DNA of 64,000 bases, from NCBI RefSeq assembly GCF_000215085.1, contig NC_015589.1:1488001-1552000 (forward strand), written 5' to 3'. Position 1 is the first letter of the stretch. The number at the start of each line of letters is the position of its first letter. Both the position numbers and the translations under genes were made by a program. The notes below the pieces were generated by a model. The model saw only the letters and a list, made by a program, of their open reading frames with translations, ran no database searches and was not told the DNA's origin. Of this stretch, positions 18,246 to 27,087 are shown in pieces. This DNA is from Desulforamulus ruminis DSM 2154. GTDB lineage: Bacteria; Bacillota; Desulfotomaculia; Desulfotomaculales; Desulfotomaculaceae.

Positions 18246-18290
18246 AAGAGCCGCAGAGTACTTTTTTAGATACTCTGCGGCTCTTAAGTT
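18246..18290 (+). terminator. terminator-like hairpin after the kinase gene
   Basis: A perfect 15-bp stem (18246-18260 with 18271-18285) with a 10-base loop, 34 bases after the kinase stop. The downstream U-run is weak, but the stem itself starts and ends in AAGAG/CTCTT. Confidence 0.75.
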
Positions 18291-18347
18291 ATGTATTCAT
18301 TCATTTTATAATTTGCAAAGGAGTTTTTTTGGTAAACTAATCCATCA

Positions 18348-18377
18348 AATACAACATTATTGTAATTTTGTTGCATT
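18348..18377 (-). repeat. left inverted crossover-like site of the recombinase segment
   Basis: A 30-bp site that is the reverse complement of 19167-19196 with one mismatch; 26 bp match perfectly. It is itself a gapped palindrome with ~11-bp arms around an 8-bp centre. It lies 91 bp beyond the recombinase stop. Confidence 0.85.
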
Positions 18378-18468
18378 GGCATCTAGTAATTTATTTTATA
18401 TTTTTACCACAAAAATGTCAATGTTTTGGTGAAATATGGAATTATTTATTAAATTTTAAAAAAGCTTT

Positions 18469-19029
18469 TTATAGTTGAACAATAGAATAAAGCTCGTCTT
18501 TTTGATCTTGATTAATACCAATATAACGGAGTGTGATACTCGGGGAGCAGTGATTAAAGGTATCCATAATAAGCCCTATATTATATTTAGAAATTTTGTA
18601 AGTCCAATACCCCCAGGTTTTTCTTAAGCTGTGTGTCCCAAAGTTTTCAATGCCCATTATAGTGGCAGCTCCTTTCAGTACTCTGTAAACTTGGATTCTT
18701 CCAATATAACCCCCTTTTTGGCTGGGAAAAAGGTAATCCTCTAAAGCAAGATGCTGGGTTTTAACATAATGATGAAGGCACCTGCGCAAAGTATCATTTA
18801 ATTTAATTTTTTTCTCCTTTGCTGTTTTCCTTTCATTCAAGATTAGATATTCTTTAAAATGCCACTTCTCATTAAAGATATCATTTACTTTAATACAAAT
18901 GATATCACTTATCCTCAAGCCCGTATTAATACCAAATTTAAAAATTAACGCATATTTGGGATCACTTCCATTCAAGTATTGGTAGAGCTGCTTAATCTTA
19001 GACTTTTCTCTGATTGGTTCAACAGTCAT
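18469..19029 (-). CDS. short tyrosine recombinase (FimB/XerC-type)
   Basis: About 186 residues, the size of FimB/FimE-type invertases that consist almost only of the catalytic domain. Visible catalytic residues are Arg in NTGLRISD, Lys in the ERKTAKEKK hairpin, His-x-x-Arg in GTHSLRKTWGY, His in FNHCSPSITLRYIG and the nucleophile Tyr in that last motif. ATG 19029 is favoured; a GGGAGG lies 11 bases upstream, while the ATG at 19038 is too close to it. The gene lies wholly inside a pair of inverted 30-bp sites, so it may invert its own segment. The DNA around it is markedly A/T-rich. Confidence 0.88.
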   Translation of the reverse strand: MTVEPIREKSKIKQLYQYLNGSDPKYALIFKFGINTGLRISDIICIKVNDIFNEKWHFKEYLILNERKTAKEKKIKLNDTLRRCLHHYVKTQHLALEDYLFPSQKGGYIGRIQVYRVLKGAATIMGIENFGTHSLRKTWGYWTYKISKYNIGLIMDTFNHCSPSITLRYIGINQDQKDELYSIVQL

Positions 19030-19166
19030 TATTAGCATTACCTCCCAATGTAACTTTTGCATATTATATTATATAAAAAAGAACATGCTAGAATACAGTT
19101 AAAAATTGCAATAACTATTAAATGATTGTGCTGGTTCTTTTGAATCAAATAAATATTTAAACTTAA

Positions 19167-19196
19167 AATGCAACAAAATTACAATAATGTTGCATT
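19167..19196 (+). repeat. right inverted crossover-like site of the recombinase segment
   Basis: The site reads left arm AATGCAACAAA, an 8-bp centre ATTACAAT, and right arm AATGTTGCATT. The arms are inverted copies of each other with two mismatches, and the centre is nearly symmetric. This matches the arm-spacer-arm design of tyrosine recombinase core sites. Its partner is at 18348-18377. Confidence 0.85.
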
Positions 19197-19409
19197 AAAA
19201 AGCAAAATACTACTGGCCGAATGTTAATAAATAACGGGTTTAATGTTTTTTGATTTCAGCTAACGTGCGATAGTTTTGTAAAAATATGTGTAAATAATTC
19301 GTGTATTATCATTTGTTCACGGTTATTAAGATATGAGTTTTAAGATGGGTTGGAATGGTATGTCACTTTATCCGTTGATAAAGCAGGTCCATAGAAAGGG
19401 GTTAGGAAA

Positions 19410-20216
19410 ATGTCTGAAACCTTTGCCAAGAAAGACATCTACGACCAAAACGGTTTTTTGTTGCTGGCCAAAGGCCAAAGAACAACAGACGCGGTTATAG
19501 AAAAGCTGAAAAAGCGTGGCTGCTATGAGGAGGAGGCATTGATCCATTCCAATGCCAAACAAAGCGCAGCTACTTTCCCGGCTGTCTTGGAACTGGGAAA
19601 AAGAATGAATATACGGAACGACCGTATTCTCGAGCATACCAGCCAAGTACTAAGTACGGTTATCTTTGAGTCAAAAACAAAGCCCTGGTGGATCTATGTC
19701 AACGTGTTAAGCAATCACCTGGACTGGCTGTATACCCATTCAATCGATGTTGCCATTATTTCATTGATGATTGCAGTGGAATTGAGGTACAACGAGGATG
19801 AACTGTGGAATATAGGATTGGGTGCTTTTCTGCATGATGTAGGCGAACTGTTGATTCCTAAACCCATCATACAAAAACCCGGACCCCTGAACGATCTGGA
19901 AAGGAATTTTATTCGGCAGCATTGCGAATTGGGCAAAAGTTCTCTTGAACCCTATGGACTTCCTCAAGAATGTGTGGATATCGTGATGCAGCATCATGAA
20001 CGGCTGGATGGGAGCGGATATCCAAAAGGGCTAAAGGGAGACGAAATTTGCCGCAACGCCAAAATCGTCATGATTGCCGACGTTGTCGATGGAATTACCT
20101 CCGGCCGGCCTTATAAGCCCATTGGGGAAATGGATACGGCAATAAAGACTCTAAGAAGAGATAAAGAAAAATATTCTCAAGAATACGTTTCAGTGCTGGA
20201 GAAAATACTGGAATAA
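19410..20216 (+). CDS. HD-GYP domain protein (c-di-GMP phosphodiesterase)
   Basis: A 268-residue cytoplasmic protein. A ~95-residue N-terminal part of the kind often seen in Firmicute HD-GYP proteins is followed by the catalytic domain. The latter has HSIDVA, the metal pair in FLHDVGE, QHCELG, and HHERLDGSGYPKGL, with the ADVVDGITSGRPY tail. The domain hydrolyses c-di-GMP, so the gene would lower the second messenger. Its start is only ~210 bp from the right inverted site of the recombinase segment, so its expression could be phase-variable. Confidence 0.88.
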   Translation: MSETFAKKDIYDQNGFLLLAKGQRTTDAVIEKLKKRGCYEEEALIHSNAKQSAATFPAVLELGKRMNIRNDRILEHTSQVLSTVIFESKTKPWWIYVNVLSNHLDWLYTHSIDVAIISLMIAVELRYNEDELWNIGLGAFLHDVGELLIPKPIIQKPGPLNDLERNFIRQHCELGKSSLEPYGLPQECVDIVMQHHERLDGSGYPKGLKGDEICRNAKIVMIADVVDGITSGRPYKPIGEMDTAIKTLRRDKEKYSQEYVSVLEKILE

Positions 20217-20239
20217 GCATACGATTTTTCTTTACGATA

Positions 20240-20283
20240 AAAATCCGACCAGTGGCATAGGGTGCACTGGCCGGATTTTTTGT
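20240..20283 (+). terminator. rho-independent terminator after the HD-GYP gene
   Basis: A 14-bp stem with one G-U pair (20241-20254 with 20264-20277), then TTTTTTG. It also overlaps the 3' flank of the convergent MarR gene. Confidence 0.88.
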
Positions 20284-20285
20284 GT

Positions 20286-20723
20286 TCAACCTTTACATGT
20301 ATGAATGACCGACCGATTGTATTTGCGCAACAACCGACCGAACATTTCGCAGTCTTCGTCGGACCAATCCTTCACAATGTCTGTTATTCTGGCCAAGCGC
20401 GCTTGCCGGTGCTGGTCATAGGCCTTGATTCCCGAATCCGTTATTTGAAGGGAGTAGGCTCTCCCATCCACTGGGTTGGGAATCCTGTAGACATATCCTT
20501 TTTGTTCCAGGGCGGCTGCTTGCCTGCACACAGTAGAGATATCCAAACGGAATTCATCGGCCAGTGCTTTTATTCCAGCAGAGCCATGGGTGATTATTTG
20601 ATGTAATAAGAGATAGGCAGAACGGTCCAGATTGCCGGCTCTATGATGATGTGTAATGAATGAAGCACGGCGCAGGAGGATTGTCAATTCAAGTTCAATC
20701 ATTGCCAGTGAATGCTCGTCCAT
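20286..20723 (-). CDS. MarR-family transcriptional regulator
   Basis: A 145-residue winged-helix protein. The DNA-binding core is near residues 45-100, with ALADEFRLDISTVCRQAAALEQKGYV as recognition helix region and a wing (PNPVDGRAYSLQIT). It is convergent with the HD-GYP gene and divergent from the CBS-domain gene. The effector and targets are unknown; the divergent CBS/MFS genes are the natural candidates. Confidence 0.88.
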   Translation of the reverse strand: MDEHSLAMIELELTILLRRASFITHHHRAGNLDRSAYLLLHQIITHGSAGIKALADEFRLDISTVCRQAAALEQKGYVYRIPNPVDGRAYSLQITDSGIKAYDQHRQARLARITDIVKDWSDEDCEMFGRLLRKYNRSVIHTCKG

Positions 20724-20816
20724 GTTTTTGCTACCTCTCTTTTTTCTTACTATAGTCTATTTTAACAGAAAGTGAATCCTTTGGGACAACATCCCCGGCT
20801 GATAAAGTTTGTTGTC

Positions 20817-20845
20817 TTGACACTATGCAAAAGTACTTGTAGAAT
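20817..20845 (+). promoter_or_regulatory. sigmaA promoter for the CBS-domain gene
   Basis: TTGACA (20817-20822), a 17-bp spacer and TAGAAT (20840-20845). A dyad ACTTGTA...TACAAGT (20835-20841 and 20866-20872) overlaps and follows the -10 box, a fair candidate operator for the divergent MarR protein. Confidence 0.6.
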
Positions 20846-20893
20846 GCAACTATATACTTTTATAATACAAGTTGTTTGGCAAATTAGCAAATA

Positions 20894-21364
20894 ATGAGAA
20901 TGATGAAAATGCAGGCTTATGAAATTATGATGAATCGTACCTACAAAGTGAAGGAAAGCGACACGGTACGTTCCGTCATCGAAAAATTTATCGCCTATCG
21001 TATCAGCGGACTTCCTGTAGTTAATGACAGCAATGAAATTGTCGCTTATATAAGTGACGGGGACATTATGAGATATATAGGCAAATATAACGATTTTGTC
21101 ATTGATACTTTTTTCTTTGCCACGGTCATCAAAGGGGACGATGAGGATTTTTTGAAAAGAGCACAAAGACTGCTGAATCTAAATGTAATGGACATCGCTC
21201 AAAGAAAGGTTATTAAAGTTGCCTGGAATGAGGAAATTGAAAATATTGCCGCGATCTTAGGAAAAAAGAAGATTAAGAAAGTGCGGGTAGAGCGTAACGG
21301 CGTGTTGGTTGGAATCATCAGTCGGGGAGATGTCATTCGACATTCCTTTAAAGCCCTGCTGTAA
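20894..21364 (+). CDS. CBS-domain pair protein
   Basis: A 156-residue protein made of two CBS motifs (about residues 8-65 and 95-152), recognisable by SGLPVVNDSNEIVAYISDGDIMRY and the matching C-terminal VGIISRGDVIRH. Such stand-alone pairs bind adenine nucleotides and sense energy state. Several in-frame ATGs lie near 20894-20911 and no strong ribosome site decides between them. It is followed by the truncated MFS gene after 31 bp. Confidence 0.85.
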   Translation: MRMMKMQAYEIMMNRTYKVKESDTVRSVIEKFIAYRISGLPVVNDSNEIVAYISDGDIMRYIGKYNDFVIDTFFFATVIKGDDEDFLKRAQRLLNLNVMDIAQRKVIKVAWNEEIENIAAILGKKKIKKVRVERNGVLVGIISRGDVIRHSFKALL

Positions 21365-21395
21365 TATTTTTCCTATTCAGAAGAGAGGTAAAGGA

Positions 21396-21740
21396 ATGGC
21401 ATCTGTAACACAATCGGTATCCAAAACATCCATCACAACCACTGTGTCCACCCAAGAAAAAGCAAGCATGCTTAGACAATCGAGAGCAGTATGGGCGGTA
21501 TTTTTTGCTTGTATTATTGCCTTTATGGGACTGGGGCTTGTTGATCCGATTTTGCCTGCCATTGCCAAAGGTCTACACGCTTCCCCTAGCCAAGTAAGTT
21601 TGTTGTTCACTAGTTATAATGCTGCCATGACGGTAGCCATGCTGATTACGGGTTTGGTTTCATCCAGAATTGGTCTAAAGTGGACGCTGCTTGCCGGACC
21701 CATTGATGTCTGCACGGCGAAAAATGATTGCCCGGTGTAA
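21396..21740 (+). pseudogene. truncated MFS transporter (5' remnant)
   Basis: Only the first ~114 codons of a major facilitator survive. They include membrane segment 1 (AVFFACIIAFMGLGLVDPILPAI), segment 2 (VSLLFTSYNAAMTVAMLITGLV) and the start of the loop SRIGLKWTLLAG. A complete transporter would have about 400 residues. The frame then runs into unrelated sequence and stops. Start and AGAGAGGTAAAGGA site are intact, so the loss is a 3' deletion. Confidence 0.8.
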
Positions 21741-21774
21741 AAGGTTGCAAGGGCATTTGATTTTTTATTTTATC

Positions 21775-21805
21775 TTGACTTAAAGTTCACTCAAAGGTTT
21801 ATACT
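21775..21805 (+). promoter_or_regulatory. MerR-type promoter of the aldo/keto reductase gene
   Basis: TTGACT (21775-21780) and TATACT (21800-21805) are separated by 19 bp, the over-long spacing that MerR-family activators correct. The spacer holds an imperfect dyad (CTTAAAGTTCACTCAAAGG). No merR gene is adjacent. Confidence 0.65.
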
Positions 21806-21859
21806 CAATACTATAAAAATGCGATTGCAGTATTCGTTACCAAAGGGAGGAAAGAGTTC

Positions 21860-23011
21860 ATGTTATACAGGAAATTTGGCAAGACCGATGAAATGATTTC
21901 AAACTTAGGATTTGGCTGTATGAGGCTTCCGCTTCTTCCCGGGGGAGACCCTGCGCAGATTGATGAAGAACTGGCTATAAAATTGGTTCGTTATGCCATT
22001 GACCATGGGGTAAATTATATCGACACCGCCTATCCTTATCATGGTGCCGGTATGGGCAATGGGGGTCAGAGTGAACCTTTTGTAGGAAAAGCACTAAGAG
22101 ACGGATACCGGCAGAAAGTAAAAATAGCCACCAAGCTTCCCAGTTGGCTGATAAAAACCCGGGAAGATATGGATAAATACTTAAATGAGCAGTTAGCGCG
22201 GCTGGAGACAGACTTTATTGATTTTTATTTGGTACACAATATTAACAGCAATGTGTGGCCCGGGTTAAAGGAGCTGGATGTGGCAGGGTTTCTAGATCAA
22301 GCCATCCAGGACGGCAGAATTAAATATGCAGGATTTTCATTCCATGATAAACTGGATTTGTTTAAAGAAGCGGTGGATTATTATGACTGGTCTTTCTGTC
22401 AAATACAGTATAATTATTTAGACGAAGATTTTCAGGCAGGAAAAGAAGGACTGCAATATGCAGCGCAGAAGGGCTTAGGTGTCGTAATCATGGAGCCTCT
22501 GCGGGGAGGCAAGCTTGCCGGTGAGCTTCCGGAGGCTGCCCAAAATGCCTTTAATCAGGCCGATGTAAAAAGAACGCCCGCAGAATGGGCTTTAAGATGG
22601 GTCTGGAATCACCCGGAAGTATCTGTGGTATTAAGCGGTATGAATACAATGGAACAAGTGATGGAAAATCTAAAATCAGCCAATGAAGGGGAGGCGAACT
22701 CCCTAACGGCGGAAGAAGCGGCGATTATTGATCAAGTAAAAGGAATTTATAAAGAAAGAATTAAAGTGAATTGTACCGCCTGCGGCTATTGTATGCCCTG
22801 TCCTGCGGGCATAAATATTCCCACCTGCTTTACCATGTACAACAATCATCATGTGTTTGGCAAAGAAGACGGGTATCATCGCTGGCTAAATCCCCAGCAA
22901 AGAGCGTCCAATTGTGTGGAGTGCGGAGAATGTGAAGGGCACTGCCCGCAAAGTATTCCTATCCGCCAAGAATTAAAAAATGTTAAAGCAGTATTTGAAG
23001 CAAATATATAA
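21860..23011 (+). CDS. aldo/keto reductase with C-terminal 4Fe-4S region
   Basis: A 383-residue protein. The first ~290 residues form the aldo/keto reductase barrel, with GFGCMRLP, NYIDTAYPYHGAG (catalytic Asp and Tyr) and the DFYLVHN histidine. The C-terminal ~95 residues carry eight cysteines in two clusters, CTACGYCMPCPAGI and CVECGECEGHCP, which fit two [4Fe-4S] centres. This ferredoxin-tailed type is common in Clostridia; the substrate is unknown. A MerR-type promoter stands upstream. Confidence 0.9.
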   Translation: MLYRKFGKTDEMISNLGFGCMRLPLLPGGDPAQIDEELAIKLVRYAIDHGVNYIDTAYPYHGAGMGNGGQSEPFVGKALRDGYRQKVKIATKLPSWLIKTREDMDKYLNEQLARLETDFIDFYLVHNINSNVWPGLKELDVAGFLDQAIQDGRIKYAGFSFHDKLDLFKEAVDYYDWSFCQIQYNYLDEDFQAGKEGLQYAAQKGLGVVIMEPLRGGKLAGELPEAAQNAFNQADVKRTPAEWALRWVWNHPEVSVVLSGMNTMEQVMENLKSANEGEANSLTAEEAAIIDQVKGIYKERIKVNCTACGYCMPCPAGINIPTCFTMYNNHHVFGKEDGYHRWLNPQQRASNCVECGECEGHCPQSIPIRQELKNVKAVFEANI

Positions 23012-23022
23012 TTATTTCAGTT

Positions 23023-23059
23023 TTTTATAACGGCTTATTTTTAATAAGCCGTTATAAAA
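23023..23059. other. perfect 17-bp hairpin after the aldo/keto reductase gene
   Basis: Arms 23023-23039 and 23043-23059 pair perfectly around a three-base loop. The GC core is flanked by A/T runs within the stem, but there is no separate U-run after it. It probably limits read-through into larC. Confidence 0.6.
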
Positions 23060-23083
23060 TTAAGAAAGAAAAAGGCCAATAAT

Positions 23084-23100
23084 CATATAAAATTTATATG
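23084..23100. promoter_or_regulatory. perfect palindrome upstream of larC
   Basis: CATATAAAATTTATATG is a perfect 8+1+8 palindrome that ends 33 bp before the larC ATG. The half site TTTATATG recurs at 23107-23114. The position fits an operator overlapping the promoter of the lar cluster. The binding protein is unknown. Confidence 0.5.
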
Positions 23101-23133
23101 TAGCCATTTATATGTAAGCAAAGAGGGATAAAA

Positions 23134-24342
23134 ATGAAAATTTTATACTATGATTGTTTTAGCGGGATTAGTGGAGATATGAATTTAGGCGCTCTGGTGG
23201 ATCTGGGTGTGGATGGGAAATACTTAGCCGGAGAGCTATTAAAGCTCCAATTGGATGCCGAATATCAGATAACCATAAGAAAAGATGCTAAAAAAGGCAT
23301 AAACGGAACGAAAGTGGATGTCATTCTAACCCATCAGGGTCATAATCATGAACATGAGCATCACCATCACCATCGGAATTTGCAGGACATTGAAAATATC
23401 ATCAATGGAAGCAGCTTGAGTGATGCGGTGAAAAAATCCAGCCTGGATATGTTCATGAGAATCGCTCAAGCGGAGGCAAAGGTTCATGGAAAATCCATTC
23501 ATGAGGTTCATTTCCATGAAGTTGGCGCTGTTGATTCCATTGTGGATCTGGTGGGGGCGGCCATAGCCTTGGATTATTTAAAAGTGGATAAAATTATGGC
23601 TTCCCCTGTTCAGGTAGGAGGAGGATTTGTAAAGTGCGCCCACGGTCTTATACCGGTTCCGGCCCCGGCCACGGTTGAAATTTTAAAAGGCATTCCCATT
23701 CAGTCCGGGATGGTGCCCTTTGAGACCACCACACCCACAGGAGCGGCAATTTTGGCAGCCAATGTGGAAGAGTTTACAAACCAGATGGCCTTTTCTGTGG
23801 AGAAGATTGGCTATGGGCTGGGAACCCGGGACTTAGAAATCCCCAATGTTTTAAGAGTGTATTTAGGGAGGACCGAAGCCTCGGAAGCAACAGAAGAACA
23901 ATACCTGCTTGAGACCAATATTGACGATATGAATCCGGAATTGTACAGCTATGTGGAGGAACGGCTTTTTGAAAACGGGGCCCTGGATGTTTACAAAACA
24001 CCCATCATCATGAAAAAAGGAAGACCGGCCATCAAGCTGAGCATCCTGGTGAATAAAGAGCGGGAAAAAGAAATACTGGACGTTATTTTTAGAGAAACCA
24101 CTTCCCTTGGCATTCGAAAAGTGAAGGTTGAAAAAATGATGTTGGATAGGAATTTTTCAACCATTGAGACCCCATATGGCCCGGTTACCATTAAGAAGTC
24201 CTGTTATACTGGGAAAGAGATTAAATATAAAGCAGAATACGAGGATTGTAAAAAAATTGCAAAAGCAAATAATATCCCCATTACCAAGGTTTACCGGGAA
24301 GTGGACAAAGCCATGGAAAAAATGCTCCCAGGAAAGGGATAA
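23134..24342 (+). CDS. larC: nickel pincer cofactor biosynthesis protein LarC
   Basis: A 402-residue single-frame LarC, beginning with MKILYYDCFSGISGDM and ending in the CTP-dependent C-terminal domain. LarC inserts nickel to finish the nickel-pincer nucleotide (NPN). A histidine-rich run (near residues 70-80) suits nickel holding, and HFHEVGAVDSIVDLVG is the conserved core. In some lactobacilli the gene is split by a programmed frameshift; here it is continuous. It opens a five-gene run that also has larB but no larE or larA. Confidence 0.93.
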   Translation: MKILYYDCFSGISGDMNLGALVDLGVDGKYLAGELLKLQLDAEYQITIRKDAKKGINGTKVDVILTHQGHNHEHEHHHHHRNLQDIENIINGSSLSDAVKKSSLDMFMRIAQAEAKVHGKSIHEVHFHEVGAVDSIVDLVGAAIALDYLKVDKIMASPVQVGGGFVKCAHGLIPVPAPATVEILKGIPIQSGMVPFETTTPTGAAILAANVEEFTNQMAFSVEKIGYGLGTRDLEIPNVLRVYLGRTEASEATEEQYLLETNIDDMNPELYSYVEERLFENGALDVYKTPIIMKKGRPAIKLSILVNKEREKEILDVIFRETTSLGIRKVKVEKMMLDRNFSTIETPYGPVTIKKSCYTGKEIKYKAEYEDCKKIAKANNIPITKVYREVDKAMEKMLPGKG

Positions 24343-24411
24343 ATGCTGTCCGGGGGTGTTCCACCAGCAAACAAATTCTTGACACAATTAATCTGAAATG
24401 CGGTGAGGTAA

Positions 24412-25725
24412 ATGGATTATAAAGAAAAGGCTCATTTTTTAACAGAAATATTAAAATTAGGAGAGAAGAGAGACCGGCAGTGTATGGTCGGGGTTGAGAT
24501 TGAACATATTGTCGTGGATAAGAACTCATGGAATTCCATTCATTATTATCAAAAGGACGGCATTGAAACTATTCTCAAAAAACTTATGAGATTTGCTTAC
24601 AAGCCCAAATTTGAAGGGGATTCTTTAATTGGTCTGGAGCATGAAGACTATATTATAACCTTGGAACCGGGCGGACAATTAGAAATTAGTATCCGTCCCT
24701 GCAGTTCCCTGAAAAAAATTGAATTGATTTATTTTCAATTTTTGCAGCAAGTCATTCCTATTTTAGAGGAACAAAATCAATTTTTAATGGCTCTTGGTTA
24801 TCATCCCAAGAGCACCATTGCGGACATTCCTTTTATTCCCAAAAAAAGGTATCAATTGATGTCTGCTTATTTAAAAGAAAAAGGCAAATATGCTCACAAC
24901 ATGATGAAGGGAACGGCATCCCTTCAGATTTCCATTGATTATTATGACGAAGAAGATTTTATAAAGAAAATGAGGGTAGCACATTTTCTTTCGCCGGTAT
25001 TAGCCGTTATTTCCGATAACGCTCCTATTTTTGAAGGCAAGGATTATGAACAAAATAGTTTGAGAAGCCTAATCTGGCAAAACACCGATCCTGCCCGTAG
25101 CGGCACTATCCCGGGGGTTATGGATCAGTCCTTTGGTTATCAAGAATATGCCGATTACCTTTTAAATGTGGAGCCCATTCTCTTTTTAAAGGACGATCGG
25201 GCGCTGTCTGCAGGAAATAGGAAGATTAGCGACCTGCTGGATCAATATGTTTTTACCGTTCCAGAACTGGAGCATTTATTTTCCATGGTTTTCCCGGATG
25301 CCCGGGCCAAAAACTATATTGAAATACGAACCGGGGACAGCCTGCCCCATCCTTTTAGCTTTTCTTATATTGCCTTTATAAAAGGTCTGTTTTATAATCA
25401 AGCAGCTCTAGATTATTTATTTCAGTTAACAGAAACCGTGGATTCTGAAACACTGGAAAAATATAAGCAATCGATGATACAAAAGGGTCTGAAGGGCGAT
25501 TTTGCTTCTAAGACCCTAATAGACTTTTTACCTCCTTTGTTTGATTGGGCCAGGGAAGGTCTTCCGGTTGAAGAGATACATTATTTGCAACCCTTGGAGA
25601 ACTTGATTTTGTCACAGGAAAATGTTTTGCACAGGACGAGAGAAAAATTGGATAAAGAAGGACTGGATGGATTAAGATCGTGTATATTAAATGACTTGAT
25701 TCAGGAGGAATGTCTTTCATGCTAG
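24412..25725 (+). CDS. glutamate-cysteine ligase-like protein (GCS2 family)
   Basis: A 437-residue protein resembling the GCS2/EgtA group of glutamate-cysteine ligases. The family's acidic substrate/metal motif is visible as GVEIEHIVVD (near residues 28-37), and LEPGGQLEISIRPC and YIEIRTGDSLPHPFSF match its other conserved blocks. The enzyme class joins glutamate gamma-carboxylate to an amine, usually cysteine, using ATP. It lies between larC and an ATP-grasp gene, overlapping the latter by 7 bases. The substrate is not known here. Confidence 0.75.
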   Translation: MDYKEKAHFLTEILKLGEKRDRQCMVGVEIEHIVVDKNSWNSIHYYQKDGIETILKKLMRFAYKPKFEGDSLIGLEHEDYIITLEPGGQLEISIRPCSSLKKIELIYFQFLQQVIPILEEQNQFLMALGYHPKSTIADIPFIPKKRYQLMSAYLKEKGKYAHNMMKGTASLQISIDYYDEEDFIKKMRVAHFLSPVLAVISDNAPIFEGKDYEQNSLRSLIWQNTDPARSGTIPGVMDQSFGYQEYADYLLNVEPILFLKDDRALSAGNRKISDLLDQYVFTVPELEHLFSMVFPDARAKNYIEIRTGDSLPHPFSFSYIAFIKGLFYNQAALDYLFQLTETVDSETLEKYKQSMIQKGLKGDFASKTLIDFLPPLFDWAREGLPVEEIHYLQPLENLILSQENVLHRTREKLDKEGLDGLRSCILNDLIQEECLSC

Positions 25726-27053
25726 CAATGAATTTATTTAACCAATATCGGGCCCAGGTACTGGCAGATCCAGGCCGATATATCACTTCTTACAAGCAGG
25801 TGTTTGATGAAGTGCAGCGTTCTGCCGCTCAGTATAAGGGGAAACCGGTGGCTTTTCTTTATCAGCCGCTGTTCTTAAGCGAGGCCAATATCCAGCAGTT
25901 TGACCAATTGACCCAAAAGCTGTATGGCATTTTGGAGAAGGTGATTCAGCATTATCTGGCAGATAAAGGTTTTCGGGCCTATTTTGGATTTTCTCCACTG
26001 CTGGAAAAATTAATTTTAAAGGATCCGGGTTATAAAATTGATATACCCATCGCAAGATTTGACATATTTTATGATTTTGAAAGTGGCAGTTTCCAGTTTT
26101 GTGAATTAAATACGGATGGATCCTCTGCCATGGTAGAACAGCAGGAGTTAGCGAAAATCTTTAGCAATGCCCTGACCATTCAGGAATTTAAGAAGGATTA
26201 TAAAATTTATGATTTTGAATTGTTTGATTCACTGGTAGAAGTTATAAAAAGTAAATATAAGGAATTCAGTAAAGGCAGCAGCCAAAAGCCCCAGGTAGCC
26301 ATTGTGGACTGGTTGGAGGGAAAGGCTCCCAGTGAATTTGTGGAGTTCCAAAAAGCCTTTGAACGAGCCGGCTGCCAAGCCGTCATTGCTGATCCGAGAG
26401 GGCTGGCATATCGGGACGGAAAATTGTATTACCAGGATTTTAGAATTGACTGTATCTATCGCAGGGCCGTAACCTGGGAGATCATTGAAAAAGCAGATTC
26501 GGTGAAGGGTTTTATTGATGCCTATTTGAACGGGGATGTTTGTGTGGTTGGACCCTTACGGTCTCAAATTGCTCATAATAAAATTATTTTTGCCCTGTTG
26601 CATGATGCGGCAAAGACGCCTTTCTTAACCCAAGAAGAACGAAACTTTGTAAAAAACCACATTCCCTTCACAACCATTTTTGATTCAAATAATCCTGATC
26701 TAGTAGAGGATGCCATTGCCAATAAAGACCAAAGGATATTAAAACCCATGGATCGGTATGCTTCCAAGGGGGTTCGGGCAGGCCGGGATCATTCGGCTGA
26801 GGAATGGCTTAAGATTATACAGGAGGAAGCGAAGGAAGAATATCTGTTGCAAGAATTCTGCAGGGTTCCCAAAGTGCCCATGGCCTTTTTTAAGGATGGA
26901 GAAGCAAAGTTCAGAGAATGCGGCTTTACCATCGGCTTATTTATGTATGGTGGAAGCATGCAGGGAGTCTATACCCGGGCAGGGGTAGAGACCATCATTG
27001 GAAGCCTTACGGAAAGCTACTCCGTTCCGAGTTTTGTTTTTGTGGAGAAATGA
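25719..27053 (+). CDS. ATP-grasp ligase-like protein
   Basis: About 444 residues of a circularly permuted or glutathionylspermidine-synthase-like ATP-grasp protein. Visible motifs are FCELNTDGSSAM near residue 130, the nucleotide-binding Lys in RILKPMDRYASKGV, YLLQEFCRVP and the closing YTRAG. ATG 25719 is preferred since GGAGG (25704-25708) is ten bases before it; the stop of the previous gene overlaps as ATGCTAG. Next to a GCS2 protein it would be the second ligase of a two-step peptide or thiol pathway. That role is inferred. Confidence 0.72.
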   Translation: MLAMNLFNQYRAQVLADPGRYITSYKQVFDEVQRSAAQYKGKPVAFLYQPLFLSEANIQQFDQLTQKLYGILEKVIQHYLADKGFRAYFGFSPLLEKLILKDPGYKIDIPIARFDIFYDFESGSFQFCELNTDGSSAMVEQQELAKIFSNALTIQEFKKDYKIYDFELFDSLVEVIKSKYKEFSKGSSQKPQVAIVDWLEGKAPSEFVEFQKAFERAGCQAVIADPRGLAYRDGKLYYQDFRIDCIYRRAVTWEIIEKADSVKGFIDAYLNGDVCVVGPLRSQIAHNKIIFALLHDAAKTPFLTQEERNFVKNHIPFTTIFDSNNPDLVEDAIANKDQRILKPMDRYASKGVRAGRDHSAEEWLKIIQEEAKEEYLLQEFCRVPKVPMAFFKDGEAKFRECGFTIGLFMYGGSMQGVYTRAGVETIIGSLTESYSVPSFVFVEK

Positions 27054-27087
27054 ATGCCATAAACAAGGATGCTTTCGGAGGAAAAGA

